From Flavobacterium xinjiangense (GTDB lineage Bacteria > Bacteroidota > Bacteroidia > Flavobacteriales > Flavobacteriaceae), in the NCBI RefSeq assembly GCF_900142885.1, contig NZ_FRCL01000010.1:62001-126000 (forward strand): a stretch of 64,000 nucleotides of DNA, written 5' to 3'. The translations under genes were made by a program, and so were the position numbers. The stretch's first letter is position 1. Each line of letters starts with the position of its first letter. Shown one piece after another: positions 27,451 to 37,250 of this stretch. The notes under the pieces are model-generated. The model saw nothing but the letters and a program-made list of their open reading frames with translations, was not told where the DNA came from and searched no databases.

Positions 27451-29874
27451 ATGAAAATAAATAGCCCTGTTAAAATTTTATTGGTAGACGATCTACCTGA
27501 AAATTTGTTTGCCTTAGAAGTAATTCTCTCTACTGAGGATTATATATGCGTAAAAGCAACTTCCGGTAATGATGCCTTAAAAATTCTTCTCCACGAACAA
27601 GATTTTGCCATCATATTAATAGATGTCCAAATGCCGTTGATGGACGGATTTGAAACTGTAGAACTAATTCGCCAAATCGAAACACTAAAACATGTTCCGA
27701 TAATTTTTTTAACGGCAAGTATGGACAATACAGTCCAAATTTTCAAAGGCTACCAAGCAGGTGCCGTTGATTATATGATTAAACCGCTTTCCCCTGAAAT
27801 ATTAAAGGCAAAAGTGGCGGTTTTTGTCGATTTATATAAGAAAAACCAGGAATTACTAGCGCAGGCAGAAGAGCTAAAAAAACTAAACAACGAACTTACA
27901 GCTCAAAAATTACTTTCCGAATATTCACTAAGTCTTATTGAAGCAAGTCATGATCCTTTGTTTGCTATTAGTCCTGAAGGAAAAATAACCGATATGAATA
28001 ATGCATCGGTGCAAGTAACAGGAATACAAAGGGAAAAATTGATCGGAACCGATTTTTTTGATTATTTCACTGAGCCTCAAAAGGCTAGAGAAGTGTACCA
28101 GAAAGTATTCAAAAAAGGATTTGTTGCTGACTCTCCACTTATTCTTCGCCATAAAAATGGCAAGCTGACAGACGTATTATTTAACGGATCAGTATACAAA
28201 GATGAGAAAGGAAATGTGCTTGGAGTAGTAATTGTTGCCAGGGATGTTACTGATCAAAAAAGAATTGAAACCGAGCTGATTGAAGCTAAAGTATTTGCGG
28301 AGTTGGCCACCTTAATTGCAGAGGAAGCAAAAAGTAAAGCAGAAGACGCAATGAAAGCCAAACAGCAATTTTTGTCTAATATGAGTCACGAAATCCGTAC
28401 CCCTATGAATGCGATTATCGGATTTACAAAAGTGCTGATTAAAACCCATTTGACGGAAAAACAGAATGAATATTTTAATGCTATTAAAGTCTCGGGAGAT
28501 GCCTTAATAGTACTAATTGACGACATCCTTGATTTAGCAAAAGTAGATTCAGGAAAGATGACATATGAGCAAACACCTTTCAAAATAGCGACCTCCCTTT
28601 CAGCTATGCTTCATTTGTTTGAAACAAAAATTCACGAAAAAAACCTGCAATTAATTAAAAATTACGACAGTAAAATTCCTGAGGTTTTGGTTGGAGATCC
28701 AGTTCGTTTGCACCAAATTATTTTAAATTTAGTCAGTAATGCTTTAAAGTTTACCACAAAAGGAGAGATTACTGTTGGTGTTGAATTGGTACATGAAGAT
28801 AATGAAACAGTCATTATCCGATTTGCAGTTACAGATACCGGAATAGGTATTGCTGCAGAAAAGATGCCCACAGTTTTTGAAAATTTCCAACAGGCTACCA
28901 GTGGAACCTCAAGATTGTATGGTGGAACTGGTTTAGGATTAGCCATAGTAAAACAATTAGTAGAAACACAAGGAGGCAGCATACAAGTAGAAAGTAAAAT
29001 TGACCAAGGTTCAACATTCAGTTTCACACTCCCTTTCCGAAAAACAAAAGCGAAAGCAAAATCACAAACAGTTGCAACACAATTAAATTCGGAAATTAAA
29101 AATATAAAAGTATTGGTAGTGGAAGATATTGCACTTAACCAGTTACTGATGAAAACCCTACTGGATGATTTTGGATTTGAACGGGATATTGCCGAAAACG
29201 GAAAAATAGCTATCGAATTGTTTCAGGAGAATTCGTATGATATTATTTTGATGGATTTGCAAATGCCAGTAATGAATGGATTTGAAGCCACGGATTATAT
29301 CCGTAATACCCTGAAATCAAAAATTCCCATCATTGCATTGACTGCTGATGTAACAACAATTGATCTAGCTAAATGCAAAGCAGTCGGGATGGACGATTAT
29401 ATTTCGAAGCCAGTCGACGAAAAGATATTATACAGCAAGATCGTGGGCTTAGTAAAGAAACCTAATCTCGAAAAAACCGAAGAGTTTATTGCCATTGAAA
29501 ATAGTCAACGTAAAAAAACAAAATGTATTGATTTGACGTATTTGAACAACCGTACCAAGTCAAATCCTGCATTAATGATGGAAATGATCACGTTATATTT
29601 AACACATACCCCTCCTTTAATTACTACCTTAAAACAGAGTTTAGAAGACAAAAACTGGACTTTATTAGCCGCTGCTGCACATAAAATAATTCCTTCTTTT
29701 GCTATAATGGGTATCAGTGCAAATTTTGAAAGTATGGCTAAAAAAATTCAGGAACTTGCTGATAAAGAAGAAAACACAACTGAATTAATCGATTTAATTA
29801 GTCAACTTGAAGCTATTTGTGCTCAGGCTTGTGAAGAATTAGAAGAAGAATTTGCCAACATAAAAAGTAAATAA
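27451..29874 (+). CDS. hybrid histidine kinase, REC-PAS-HK-REC-Hpt
   Basis: 807 residues from the ATG at 27451 (an in-frame TTG lies two codons upstream). An N-terminal receiver has acceptor Asp58 (LIDVQMPLMDG) and is followed by a short coil, a PAS domain (about 150-270), HisKA with His313, HATPase with GTGLGLAIV, a second receiver with Asp602 and an Hpt domain with His744. Input is therefore another phosphorylation event plus PAS. From the PAS onward it is closely similar to the kinases at 18.1 and 30.1 kb, indicating module duplication. It probably receives phosphoryl groups from an upstream kinase and passes them on. Confidence 0.92.
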   Translation: MKINSPVKILLVDDLPENLFALEVILSTEDYICVKATSGNDALKILLHEQDFAIILIDVQMPLMDGFETVELIRQIETLKHVPIIFLTASMDNTVQIFKGYQAGAVDYMIKPLSPEILKAKVAVFVDLYKKNQELLAQAEELKKLNNELTAQKLLSEYSLSLIEASHDPLFAISPEGKITDMNNASVQVTGIQREKLIGTDFFDYFTEPQKAREVYQKVFKKGFVADSPLILRHKNGKLTDVLFNGSVYKDEKGNVLGVVIVARDVTDQKRIETELIEAKVFAELATLIAEEAKSKAEDAMKAKQQFLSNMSHEIRTPMNAIIGFTKVLIKTHLTEKQNEYFNAIKVSGDALIVLIDDILDLAKVDSGKMTYEQTPFKIATSLSAMLHLFETKIHEKNLQLIKNYDSKIPEVLVGDPVRLHQIILNLVSNALKFTTKGEITVGVELVHEDNETVIIRFAVTDTGIGIAAEKMPTVFENFQQATSGTSRLYGGTGLGLAIVKQLVETQGGSIQVESKIDQGSTFSFTLPFRKTKAKAKSQTVATQLNSEIKNIKVLVVEDIALNQLLMKTLLDDFGFERDIAENGKIAIELFQENSYDIILMDLQMPVMNGFEATDYIRNTLKSKIPIIALTADVTTIDLAKCKAVGMDDYISKPVDEKILYSKIVGLVKKPNLEKTEEFIAIENSQRKKTKCIDLTYLNNRTKSNPALMMEMITLYLTHTPPLITTLKQSLEDKNWTLLAAAAHKIIPSFAIMGISANFESMAKKIQELADKEENTTELIDLISQLEAICAQACEELEEEFANIKSK

Positions 29875-30060
29875 AGATATTTTAACTAAATTACGAAAGA
29901 TTACCAGAACACTTTAGAATGATTTTTGGAAAAAAATGTACAAGAGGTTGAAATAAAAAAGCTGTTTTTCCTTCCTCTAAAAATTCAAAAACTCTAGGGA
30001 TTACAATTGGATAAAAGGTACTAGTAATCAAATAAAAACATCTTTTAAAAATAGTAAATA

Positions 30061-33000
30061 ATGGTATCTATTCCTAAATCTGATATTTCGGTAGCTAATA
30101 AAGAGATTAAAAAAAAATCCTTTACAGTAGTTGCTATTGGTGCATCGGCCGGAGGACTAGAAGCGTTTAGCCTTTTATTAAAAAAATTACCCGCTAATAC
30201 TGGTATGGCATATATCTATGCCCAACACCTAAGTCCAGACCATAAAAGTTTACTCACTTCCATTTTATCTAAGATTACAGAAATGAAAGTACAGGAAATT
30301 GATAACATGGAAAAAATGGAACCTAATAATGTCTATGTTATCCCTCCCAATAAAGTAATTGAAGTAATTAACGGACATATTCGATTGCTACCCCGCATTA
30401 AAAAAAATATACCTAATCTTACCATTGATCTTCTTTTTTCCTCACTTGCTGAAACACATAAAGAAAATGTAATTGGCGTTGTGCTTTCCGGTTATGCCAG
30501 TGACGGTATGATGGGGCTCAAAGCAATTAAAGATGCTGGAGGAATCACCTTTGCTCAGGATGATACGGCCCAAGCCGATAGTATGCCTAAATCTGCTATT
30601 TCTTCGGGAGTAGTCGATTATATTTTATCGCCGTCGGAGATTGCCGAGGAATTAGTTCGCCTCAGTAAAATGGGAATTTCTAATAAGAGCATTCCTGAAA
30701 AACAAGTAAAGGAAAAAGAATTAACTCTTGAAAATAACAATTACGATATAAATACGATTTTTGAGCTTTTACTGAAGACAACAGGGGTGGATTTCAGTCA
30801 CTATAAAATGCCCACCATTAAGAGAAGAATAAACCATAAAATGCATCAATATGGCATAAAAACCATTAAAGAATACGCTAAACTTTTACTAAATAACAAT
30901 ATCGAGATCGAGGTATTGTACAAAGATCTACTGATTAATGTGACTAGTTTTTTTAGAGAAAAAGATACTTTCCAATATTTAAAAACGACTCTTCTTCCCA
31001 AACTTCTCAAAAGCAAGGAAGCTGAAGAAACATTACGGATATGGATTCCAGCTTGTTCTACAGGTCAGGAAGCGTATTCAATCGCAATGATAATAACCGA
31101 ATTACAAAATAAAACCAATAATATACCCGTTCAAATTTTTGCCACAGATCTCAGCGAGGATGCCATTCGACAAGCCCGTATTGGCGAATATTCACAAAAT
31201 GACTTGAAGAATATTTCAAAAAAATATTTAGACCATTATTTTATAAAAATTGGCGACAATTATCGCATTATCAAAGAACTTCGTGATATATGTGTTTTTG
31301 CACCTCATAATATTTTACGAGATCCTCCATTTTCGCGGATGGATTTTGTCAGTTGTTGTAATCTTCTTATCTATTTTGATTCTTCAGCGCAAAAAAAAGT
31401 CTTTTCTTCCCTTCATTTTGCTTTGAATGATAATGGATATCTAATGCTTGGTAAAGCTGAAAGTACCGGTACATCATCACCTCTTTTTACATTACTGAAT
31501 AATAAGTATAAAATCTATTCCCGAAAAAACAATATGGGAGTTCGAAAAATACTTGAACTAACACCACGCTTTACGCGTATAAATATGTCTAGCAAAAAAG
31601 TAACCACATCCTCAAAAAGTATTAGTTTAACCCCCGTAGGAATAGAGAATGTTATCGATACTGTTCTTCTGGCAAATTATATGCCTGCATGCGCAGTTGT
31701 CAATAAAGACATGGAAATTTTGCAATTTAGGGGACCTGTTAGCACTTACCTAGAACATTCATCTGGTAAAGCAAGTCTTAATATTTTGAAGATGGCGCGT
31801 CCTGAATTTGCTTTTGAACTGCGCAACGCAATCAATAAAGCTATTGAATCAAAGGAATCAGTACACAAATCGGGAATAGAAATAAAAATTGATTCGGTTT
31901 TACGAATGATGTCTTTTGAAGTCAGACCACTAAAATTTGAATGGGATGAACCTTTATTACTAATCGTTTTCAAACCGCAAGAGGCTGTTGCAAAACTAAA
32001 TGAAAATGATTCCGACGGTAGTTACAATTCAACCCAAAAAGATTTAAAAATAAAAAAACTCACGGAGGAATTAAATAAAACACGTTCAGAAATGGTTTCT
32101 ATCATTGAATCGCAGGAAACGATTTATGAAGAATTACAAGCAGCTAATGAAGAGATTGTTTCGTCAAATGAAGAATTTCAAACGTTGAATGAAGAACTTG
32201 AGACCTCAAAAGAGGAAATTGAAGCTACTAATGAAGAGCTTATCAGTACGAACCAGGAATTACAGATGCGACATGATCTTTTGATCGAATCGCATGAATT
32301 TTCGGAGGCTATTATTGCTACGATTCATGAGCCAATGCTTATTCTGAATAAAGATTTTATTGTTTCATCGGCAAATAAATCTTTTTATAAAAAGTTTCTC
32401 GTAGATAAAGCATCAACAGAAGGAAAACTATTATTTGATTTGGGGAATAAGCAGTGGAATATTCAAAAATTACGTTTAATGCTTAACGATGTTATTTCAA
32501 AAAATAATGGTTTCGAAAATTTTGAAGTAACGCATACTTTTTCAGGAATCGGCGAAAAAATAATGCTGCTAAATGCCCATCTTATAGTTCAGAAAACGAA
32601 TAGCGAACAGCTAATTCTTCTCGCTTTTGAAGATATAACGGATCGTTCTCGCTATTATCTAAAAGAAAAATATTCTTTAAGTCTAATCGAAGCCAGCCTT
32701 GATCCTTTAGTAACCATCAATACGGAAGGTAAGATTACTGACATGAATCAGGCAACTGTAAAGATAACAGGGTTGTCACGCGCTAAATTGAAAGACTCAA
32801 ACTTCTTTGATCATTTCACCGAACCGCAAAAAGCTCGTGAAGTTTATCAACAAGTATTTTCAAAAGGTTCTGTAACTGACTCTCCGCTAATACTTCGCAA
32901 TAAAAATGGAAAACTTACTGATGTATTATTCAATGGTTCGGTTTATAAAGATGATAGCGGAACCGTATTAGGAGTGGTAATAGTTGCAAGGGATGTTACT

Positions 33001-34656
33001 GAACAAAAAAGAATCGAAAAAGAAGCACTTGAAGCAAGAGTTTTTGCGGAACTTGCGACTGAAATAGCGGAAGAAGCAAAAATTAAAGCAGAAGAAGCCA
33101 CGCGATTCGCTGAAGAAGCTATGAAAGCGAAACAGCAATTTCTGTCTAACATGAGCCATGAAATTCGAACACCAATGAATGCAATTATTGGTTTTACGAA
33201 AGTTGTTTTGAAAACGGAGCTATCTGAAAAACAAAAAGAATATTTAAATGCCATAAAAATTAGTGGAGACTCCTTAATTGTACTCATAGATGATATTCTC
33301 GATTTAGCAAAGGTAGACGCAGGTAAAATGATCTTTGAGAAAAAGCCATTTAAAATAAAATCTGCAATAAAAGCAATGTTGCATATCTTTGAGACAAAAA
33401 TTCAAGAGCAAAATCTAGAATTAATTACGCTATTTGATACAACTATACCTAATATTGTAGTGGGAGATCCGGTTCGTTTGCATCAGATTATCTTAAATTT
33501 AGTAAGTAATGCTGTTAAATTCACCAATAAGGGCTCAATTACAGTAGGCGTCCATCTTTTGCATGAAGACACTGAAAAAGTAATCCTTGAATTTGAAGTT
33601 ACGGATACCGGAATTGGTATTTCTAAAGAAAAAATACCTCGGATATTTGAAAATTTTCAACAAGCTTCTAGCGGAACTTCCAGATTGTATGGCGGAACCG
33701 GGCTAGGACTTGCAATTGTAAAAAAATTAGTTGAAGCACAGGGTGGAACAATACGAGTAAAAAGCAAATTTAACTCAGGGTCAACATTTAGTTTTACATT
33801 AAGCTTTAAGAAATCAAATGAAAAACATATTTCTGAATCTTCATTAATTGAATTTGACACAAAAATAAAAAACATAAAAGTTTTAGTTGTGGAAGATATT
33901 GCCCTTAATCAATTGTTAATGAAAACACTGTTAGATGATTTTGGTTTTTATCACGAAGTAGCAGAAAATGGGAAAATAGCCATCGAAAAGCTGCAAAAAA
34001 ATCATTATGATATAATCCTAATGGATTTACAAATGCCAGAAATGAATGGCTTTGAAGCTACAGACTATATTCGTAAAACAATGAATTCCAATATTCCTAT
34101 CATAGCATTGACAGCAGATGTAACAACTGTAGATCTTATAAAATGTAAAGCGGTGGGAATTAATGAGTATATCGCTAAACCTATCGATGAAAGAGTATTA
34201 TACAGCAAAATAATCGAAGTTTTGAAAATAAATGGTGTAATACAAGTGGGTAATCAGTTCAATGATGATCACGAGAGTAAAATCCCTAAACATAAGAATA
34301 CAAAATGTATTGATTTAACCTATCTAAAAGAACGAACAAAATCGAATCCTGTATTGATGTCTGAAATGTTAACAATCTATTTAAACCAAACTCCTTCTTT
34401 AATTGTCGCATTAAAAAAAGGTTTAGCAGAAAAAAATTGGCAAACAATAGCCACTTCTGCACATAAAATGATACCCTCTTTTTCAATAATGGGAATTGAT
34501 ACCTTATATGAAAATATGGCTAGAAAAATTCAGGAGTTTGCAGAAAAAAAAGAATATACTTCTGAATTAATTGACTTATTTTCTCAACTTGAGCGCATTT
34601 GTAGTCAGGCTTGTACAGAAATACAAGCAGAACTAGACACCATGAAAAACGATTAA
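30061..34656 (+). CDS. CheB-CheR-PAS-PAS hybrid histidine kinase fusion
   Basis: 1531-residue multidomain protein. CheB methylesterase-like (about 18-205; Ser29 of IGASAGG, QHLSPDHKS, GYASDGMMG), CheR methyltransferase (about 230-495; ACSTGQEAYSIAM, CCNLLIYF), a PAS-like linker, a Glu-rich coil (about 675-745), two PAS domains (about 745-1000), HisKA with His1033, HATPase (GTGLGLAIV), receiver with Asp1322 and Hpt with His1468. Such CheB/CheR-PAS kinases are known in many non-flagellate bacteria, with unknown methylation targets. It repeats, in one chain, the functions of the separate cheR, cheB and kinase genes upstream. Confidence 0.93.
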   Translation: MVSIPKSDISVANKEIKKKSFTVVAIGASAGGLEAFSLLLKKLPANTGMAYIYAQHLSPDHKSLLTSILSKITEMKVQEIDNMEKMEPNNVYVIPPNKVIEVINGHIRLLPRIKKNIPNLTIDLLFSSLAETHKENVIGVVLSGYASDGMMGLKAIKDAGGITFAQDDTAQADSMPKSAISSGVVDYILSPSEIAEELVRLSKMGISNKSIPEKQVKEKELTLENNNYDINTIFELLLKTTGVDFSHYKMPTIKRRINHKMHQYGIKTIKEYAKLLLNNNIEIEVLYKDLLINVTSFFREKDTFQYLKTTLLPKLLKSKEAEETLRIWIPACSTGQEAYSIAMIITELQNKTNNIPVQIFATDLSEDAIRQARIGEYSQNDLKNISKKYLDHYFIKIGDNYRIIKELRDICVFAPHNILRDPPFSRMDFVSCCNLLIYFDSSAQKKVFSSLHFALNDNGYLMLGKAESTGTSSPLFTLLNNKYKIYSRKNNMGVRKILELTPRFTRINMSSKKVTTSSKSISLTPVGIENVIDTVLLANYMPACAVVNKDMEILQFRGPVSTYLEHSSGKASLNILKMARPEFAFELRNAINKAIESKESVHKSGIEIKIDSVLRMMSFEVRPLKFEWDEPLLLIVFKPQEAVAKLNENDSDGSYNSTQKDLKIKKLTEELNKTRSEMVSIIESQETIYEELQAANEEIVSSNEEFQTLNEELETSKEEIEATNEELISTNQELQMRHDLLIESHEFSEAIIATIHEPMLILNKDFIVSSANKSFYKKFLVDKASTEGKLLFDLGNKQWNIQKLRLMLNDVISKNNGFENFEVTHTFSGIGEKIMLLNAHLIVQKTNSEQLILLAFEDITDRSRYYLKEKYSLSLIEASLDPLVTINTEGKITDMNQATVKITGLSRAKLKDSNFFDHFTEPQKAREVYQQVFSKGSVTDSPLILRNKNGKLTDVLFNGSVYKDDSGTVLGVVIVARDVTEQKRIEKEALEARVFAELATEIAEEAKIKAEEATRFAEEAMKAKQQFLSNMSHEIRTPMNAIIGFTKVVLKTELSEKQKEYLNAIKISGDSLIVLIDDILDLAKVDAGKMIFEKKPFKIKSAIKAMLHIFETKIQEQNLELITLFDTTIPNIVVGDPVRLHQIILNLVSNAVKFTNKGSITVGVHLLHEDTEKVILEFEVTDTGIGISKEKIPRIFENFQQASSGTSRLYGGTGLGLAIVKKLVEAQGGTIRVKSKFNSGSTFSFTLSFKKSNEKHISESSLIEFDTKIKNIKVLVVEDIALNQLLMKTLLDDFGFYHEVAENGKIAIEKLQKNHYDIILMDLQMPEMNGFEATDYIRKTMNSNIPIIALTADVTTVDLIKCKAVGINEYIAKPIDERVLYSKIIEVLKINGVIQVGNQFNDDHESKIPKHKNTKCIDLTYLKERTKSNPVLMSEMLTIYLNQTPSLIVALKKGLAEKNWQTIATSAHKMIPSFSIMGIDTLYENMARKIQEFAEKKEYTSELIDLFSQLERICSQACTEIQAELDTMKND

Positions 34657-34763
34657 TTTTAACTACAAAATTTAGAACCGCACGAAACCGCTTTATAATT
34701 TAATATATATTATTATTATTTTTAATAATTACTCAGAATTTTCATTCATTTTTTCTAAAAATA

Positions 34764-34828
34764 GTTGAATACTACAACATTAAACTGATATCTTATAACT
34801 TCTTTGGGTAGCAAACCGTTCACCTTTG
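34764..34828 (+). promoter_or_regulatory. stress-regulon promoter of the first ice-binding gene
   Basis: GTTGAATACTACAA at 34764-34777, ATCTTATAA at 34790-34798, and ACCTTTG at 34822-34828. Spacing is identical to the other sites; box 1 deviates at two bases and box 2 at one. About 38 bp before the ATG. Confidence 0.75.
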
Positions 34829-34866
34829 TGATGTGATAAATAAGTCACAAAATAAATAAATGAGTT

Positions 34867-35700
34867 ATGAAATTAAAAAATACACTATCTACCCTTGCAT
34901 TGCTTTCGGTAGTATTTTTGTCTAGTTGTAATAATGATACTGCTGAGAATTCAACTGCCAATAGTGCTGCCGTTGCAAAATCAGATGGTTCAACTTCAAA
35001 CATATATGCTGTTAATGAAACCTATAATATAACGCCAAGTACGGGTTCGTTGAATCCTGTAAATCTAGGTATTGCAGGAGATTTTGCTATTTTATCAAAA
35101 ACTGGAATTACCGATGTTTACAAATCAACAATTACAGGTGATATTGGTTCAAGCCCAATAACAGGCGCTGCTATTTTAGTTAGATGTACAGAAGTAGTAG
35201 GAACAATTTATACTGTTGATGCAGCAGGTCCACTTCCTTGTGGTGTTACTAACGCTACGCGATTAACGACAGCAATTGGAGATATGCAAACAGCATACAC
35301 TGATGCAGCTGGAAGAACTAAACCTGATTTTCTAAATTTAGGTGCTGGAAATATTGGTGGAAAAACACTGACTCCGGGTTTGTACAAATGGACAACTGCG
35401 CTTAATATTCCAACTGATATAACTATTGCAGGTAGCCCAACAGATGTTTTTATCTTCCAAGTCGCTGGTACTCTTAAATTGAGTTCAGCTGTTAGAATGA
35501 CTTTAACTGGAGGAGTTCAAGCTAAAAATATTTTCTGGGTAACTTCTGACGCTGTTACATGTGGAACGACTAGTCATTTTGAAGGTAACATATTAGGAAT
35601 GACCGGTATTAATTTACAAACTGGAGCAACAATCAACGGAAGAATGTTAGCACAAACTGCCGTAACGCTACAAATGAATTCGGTTACGAAACCACAATAA
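34867..35700 (+). CDS. ice-binding (DUF3494) lipoprotein
   Basis: 277 residues. Lipoprotein signal with Cys21 (FLSSC), followed by acidic/Asn residues (NNDTAE) resembling a surface-export tag. Residues about 50-275 are a DUF3494 ice-binding domain: NLGIAGDFAILSKTGIT, TGDIGSSPI, GKTLTPGLYKW, DVFIFQVAGTL, AKNIFWV and the closing GRMLAQTAVTLQ. Family members adopt an irregular beta-solenoid and bind ice planes to inhibit recrystallisation. It ends in a strong terminator, so it is a single-gene unit under a stress promoter. Ice binding is inferred by family; non-ice adhesion roles also exist. Confidence 0.9.
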   Translation: MKLKNTLSTLALLSVVFLSSCNNDTAENSTANSAAVAKSDGSTSNIYAVNETYNITPSTGSLNPVNLGIAGDFAILSKTGITDVYKSTITGDIGSSPITGAAILVRCTEVVGTIYTVDAAGPLPCGVTNATRLTTAIGDMQTAYTDAAGRTKPDFLNLGAGNIGGKTLTPGLYKWTTALNIPTDITIAGSPTDVFIFQVAGTLKLSSAVRMTLTGGVQAKNIFWVTSDAVTCGTTSHFEGNILGMTGINLQTGATINGRMLAQTAVTLQMNSVTKPQ

Positions 35701-35724
35701 AGTAAAACAATTCAATTCTCGAGA

Positions 35725-35756
35725 AAAGGCTGTCCTAACGGACAGCCTTTTTTTTT
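35725..35756 (+). terminator. strong intrinsic terminator
   Basis: AAAGGCTGTCC pairs perfectly with GGACAGCCTTT around a TAAC tetraloop and runs into nine T. The stretch from 35757 to 35926 is AT-rich and shows nothing else. Confidence 0.92.
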
Positions 35757-35926
35757 CGCAATTTTGATACTGCTTCAAACACTTAAGCAGTATAGAAAGT
35801 TATGTTTATAAATCAGGTCAGGTCTGTTTTTTAACTCTTAGCATCCATTAAATCTGGTTATTATATCATATAAAAAAACAAGAATAAAATAAATACTAAA
35901 TACTGTATATCAAATACTTAAATACA

Positions 35927-35991
35927 TGTAAATATTGAAAAAATTTTTAATAATTGTATAAAAACAATACTGTAGATTTTATTGAACTTTG
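35927..35991 (+). promoter_or_regulatory. stress-regulon promoter of the DUF2383 gene
   Basis: TGTAAATATTGAAA at 35927-35940 (the weakest first box), ATTGTATAA at 35953-35961, and GAACTTTG ending at 35991. Fixed spacing retained. The start codon lies 38 bp beyond. Confidence 0.65.
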
Positions 35992-36029
35992 TATTGTGAA
36001 AATTAATTCACTCTATAAATATTAAAAAA

Positions 36030-36479
36030 ATGGATACTGAAAAATCAATTGCCATATTAAATTCCCTAATCCAAATTAATAACGATCGAATTGAGGGATA
36101 CGAAACTGCTTCAAAGGAAGCTGATGAAACAGACTTAAAAACATTGTTTTCTCACTTTACTGAAACTAGTTTAAAATGCAAAGCTGATCTTGTTGCAGAA
36201 GTAAAAAGATTAGGTGGAAAACCTACCGAAGGAACAACTACATCAGGTAAATTATTTAGAGTATGGATGGATATAAAATCAGCTATTACAGGCAGCGACA
36301 GAAAGACCATTGTTAATTCATGTGAATATGGCGAAGACGTTGCGGTTCAAACTTACAACGAGGCATTAAGTCACAGCGAAGATTTAACTCCAGAGCAATT
36401 AATGATGATAAAAGAACAACATTCAGCTATAAAAGCAAATCACGACAAAATCAAAAACTTGCGCGATTTAATGGCTTAA
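36030..36479 (+). CDS. PA2169/DUF2383 four-helix-bundle protein
   Basis: 149-residue soluble protein of the DUF2383 family: a ferritin-like helical bundle with conserved SIAILNSLIQINNDRIEGYE, LFSHFTETSLKCKADL, GKLFRVWMDIKSAI and SCEYGEDVAVQTYNEAL. The family is common in stress-linked gene sets of Proteobacteria and Bacteroidota; no biochemical activity is established. Glu residues in helices could form a metal site, but I cannot show that from sequence alone. Single-gene unit with its own promoter and terminator. Confidence 0.88.
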   Translation: MDTEKSIAILNSLIQINNDRIEGYETASKEADETDLKTLFSHFTETSLKCKADLVAEVKRLGGKPTEGTTTSGKLFRVWMDIKSAITGSDRKTIVNSCEYGEDVAVQTYNEALSHSEDLTPEQLMMIKEQHSAIKANHDKIKNLRDLMA

Positions 36480-36500
36480 TCACTACTTATTTCTAATCAA

Positions 36501-36543
36501 AATATGCGGTTACTGCGATGCGTTGTCTCCGCATATTTTTTTT
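36501..36543 (+). terminator. intrinsic terminator after the DUF2383 gene
   Basis: AATATGCGG and CCGCATATT pair across a 20-base loop; eight or more T follow. Confidence 0.8.
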
Positions 36544-36591
36544 ATATTCTTTCTCCAGCTTAGAATTTATTCTTTTATTTTTTTTTTCAAC

Positions 36592-36656
36592 TGTGAATGA
36601 TGTAAGTTTTATTGACAATTATATAACAATATATAAACTCTATAAAAATACATTTG
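36592..36656 (+). promoter_or_regulatory. stress-regulon promoter of a two-helix membrane protein
   Basis: TGTGAATGATGTAA at 36592-36605, ATTATATAA at 36618-36626, TACATTTG at 36649-36656, the last being a full TAnnTTTG -7 element. The first ATG of the gene is about 120 bp further, so the leader is long. Confidence 0.8.
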
Positions 36657-36779
36657 TGATATAATTATGAAACTAAACATAAGAGATTTAATTTATTTTT
36701 TCTCTTTATTTTAAAGTCAATTAATCATTGAAAAACGTTTAATAAAAAAAATATACTAACAATCTAAAAAAAGAAAATT

Positions 36780-36974
36780 ATGAATCTTAAAAGAATCTTT
36801 GGAGCATTACTTACAGCTCTCGGAATAGGTGGTCTAATCTATACTGCAATAGTATTTAGCAGCACTTCAGGTGAAACACAGGATATAAAATCACTCATCA
36901 TTTATGGTGTTCTTGGAATTGTGTTCTTTGTATCAGGAATTAGCTTAGTTCGCACCACAAAGGACGAAGCATAA
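36780..36974 (+). CDS. small two-helix membrane protein
   Basis: 64 residues with two hydrophobic helices (about 5-27, FGALLTALGIGGLIYTAIV; and 38-56, SLIIYGVLGIVFFVSGISL) joined by a short polar loop, with a charged C-terminus (RTTKDEA). It resembles, in length and layout, the 72-residue protein encoded at 43.3 kb, and both sit under the same promoter type, so they may be distant paralogues. Function unknown; a membrane-stress role is inferred only from the regulon. Confidence 0.75.
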   Translation: MNLKRIFGALLTALGIGGLIYTAIVFSSTSGETQDIKSLIIYGVLGIVFFVSGISLVRTTKDEA

Positions 36975-37037
36975 TTTAAAATCGGTTAAACAGTTGTATT
37001 TCTTTTTTAAATATAACTAATTCTATATTGGTTAAAA

Positions 37038-37084
37038 TAAAATCGCTTTGGTATTTTCGAATATTCAAAAGCGATTTTTTTTTG
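37038..37084 (+). terminator. intrinsic terminator
   Basis: AAATCGCTTT and AAAGCGATTT form the stem across a loop of about 17 bases; nine T follow. Confidence 0.8.
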
Positions 37085-37165
37085 TTTGTCCCTTTTCGAT
37101 AGATATAAGCATCTATATGTCAAATACTTAAATTTTATTTGTTTTTATTAAATTAATGGTTAAAA

Positions 37166-37230
37166 TGTGAATAATACAACTCTTACCTTTAATTTTATAA
37201 CAGTGTTTTATTATACTATTCCTAACTTGG
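37166..37230 (+). promoter_or_regulatory. stress-regulon promoter of the acidic protein/D-LDH pair
   Basis: TGTGAATAATACAA at 37166-37179, ATTTTATAA at 37192-37200, TAACTTGG at 37223-37230 (one base off TAnnTTTG). Boxes match consensus fully. Start codon 21 bp beyond. Confidence 0.78.
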
Positions 37231-37250
37231 ATTTTTAAATACTAAAAAAA

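Noticed and set aside
22181-34656. Interpretation of the CheR/CheB genes as a chemotaxis operon.
   Set aside because: No CheA, CheW, receptor or flagellar gene is present; the fusion with hybrid kinases points to another use.
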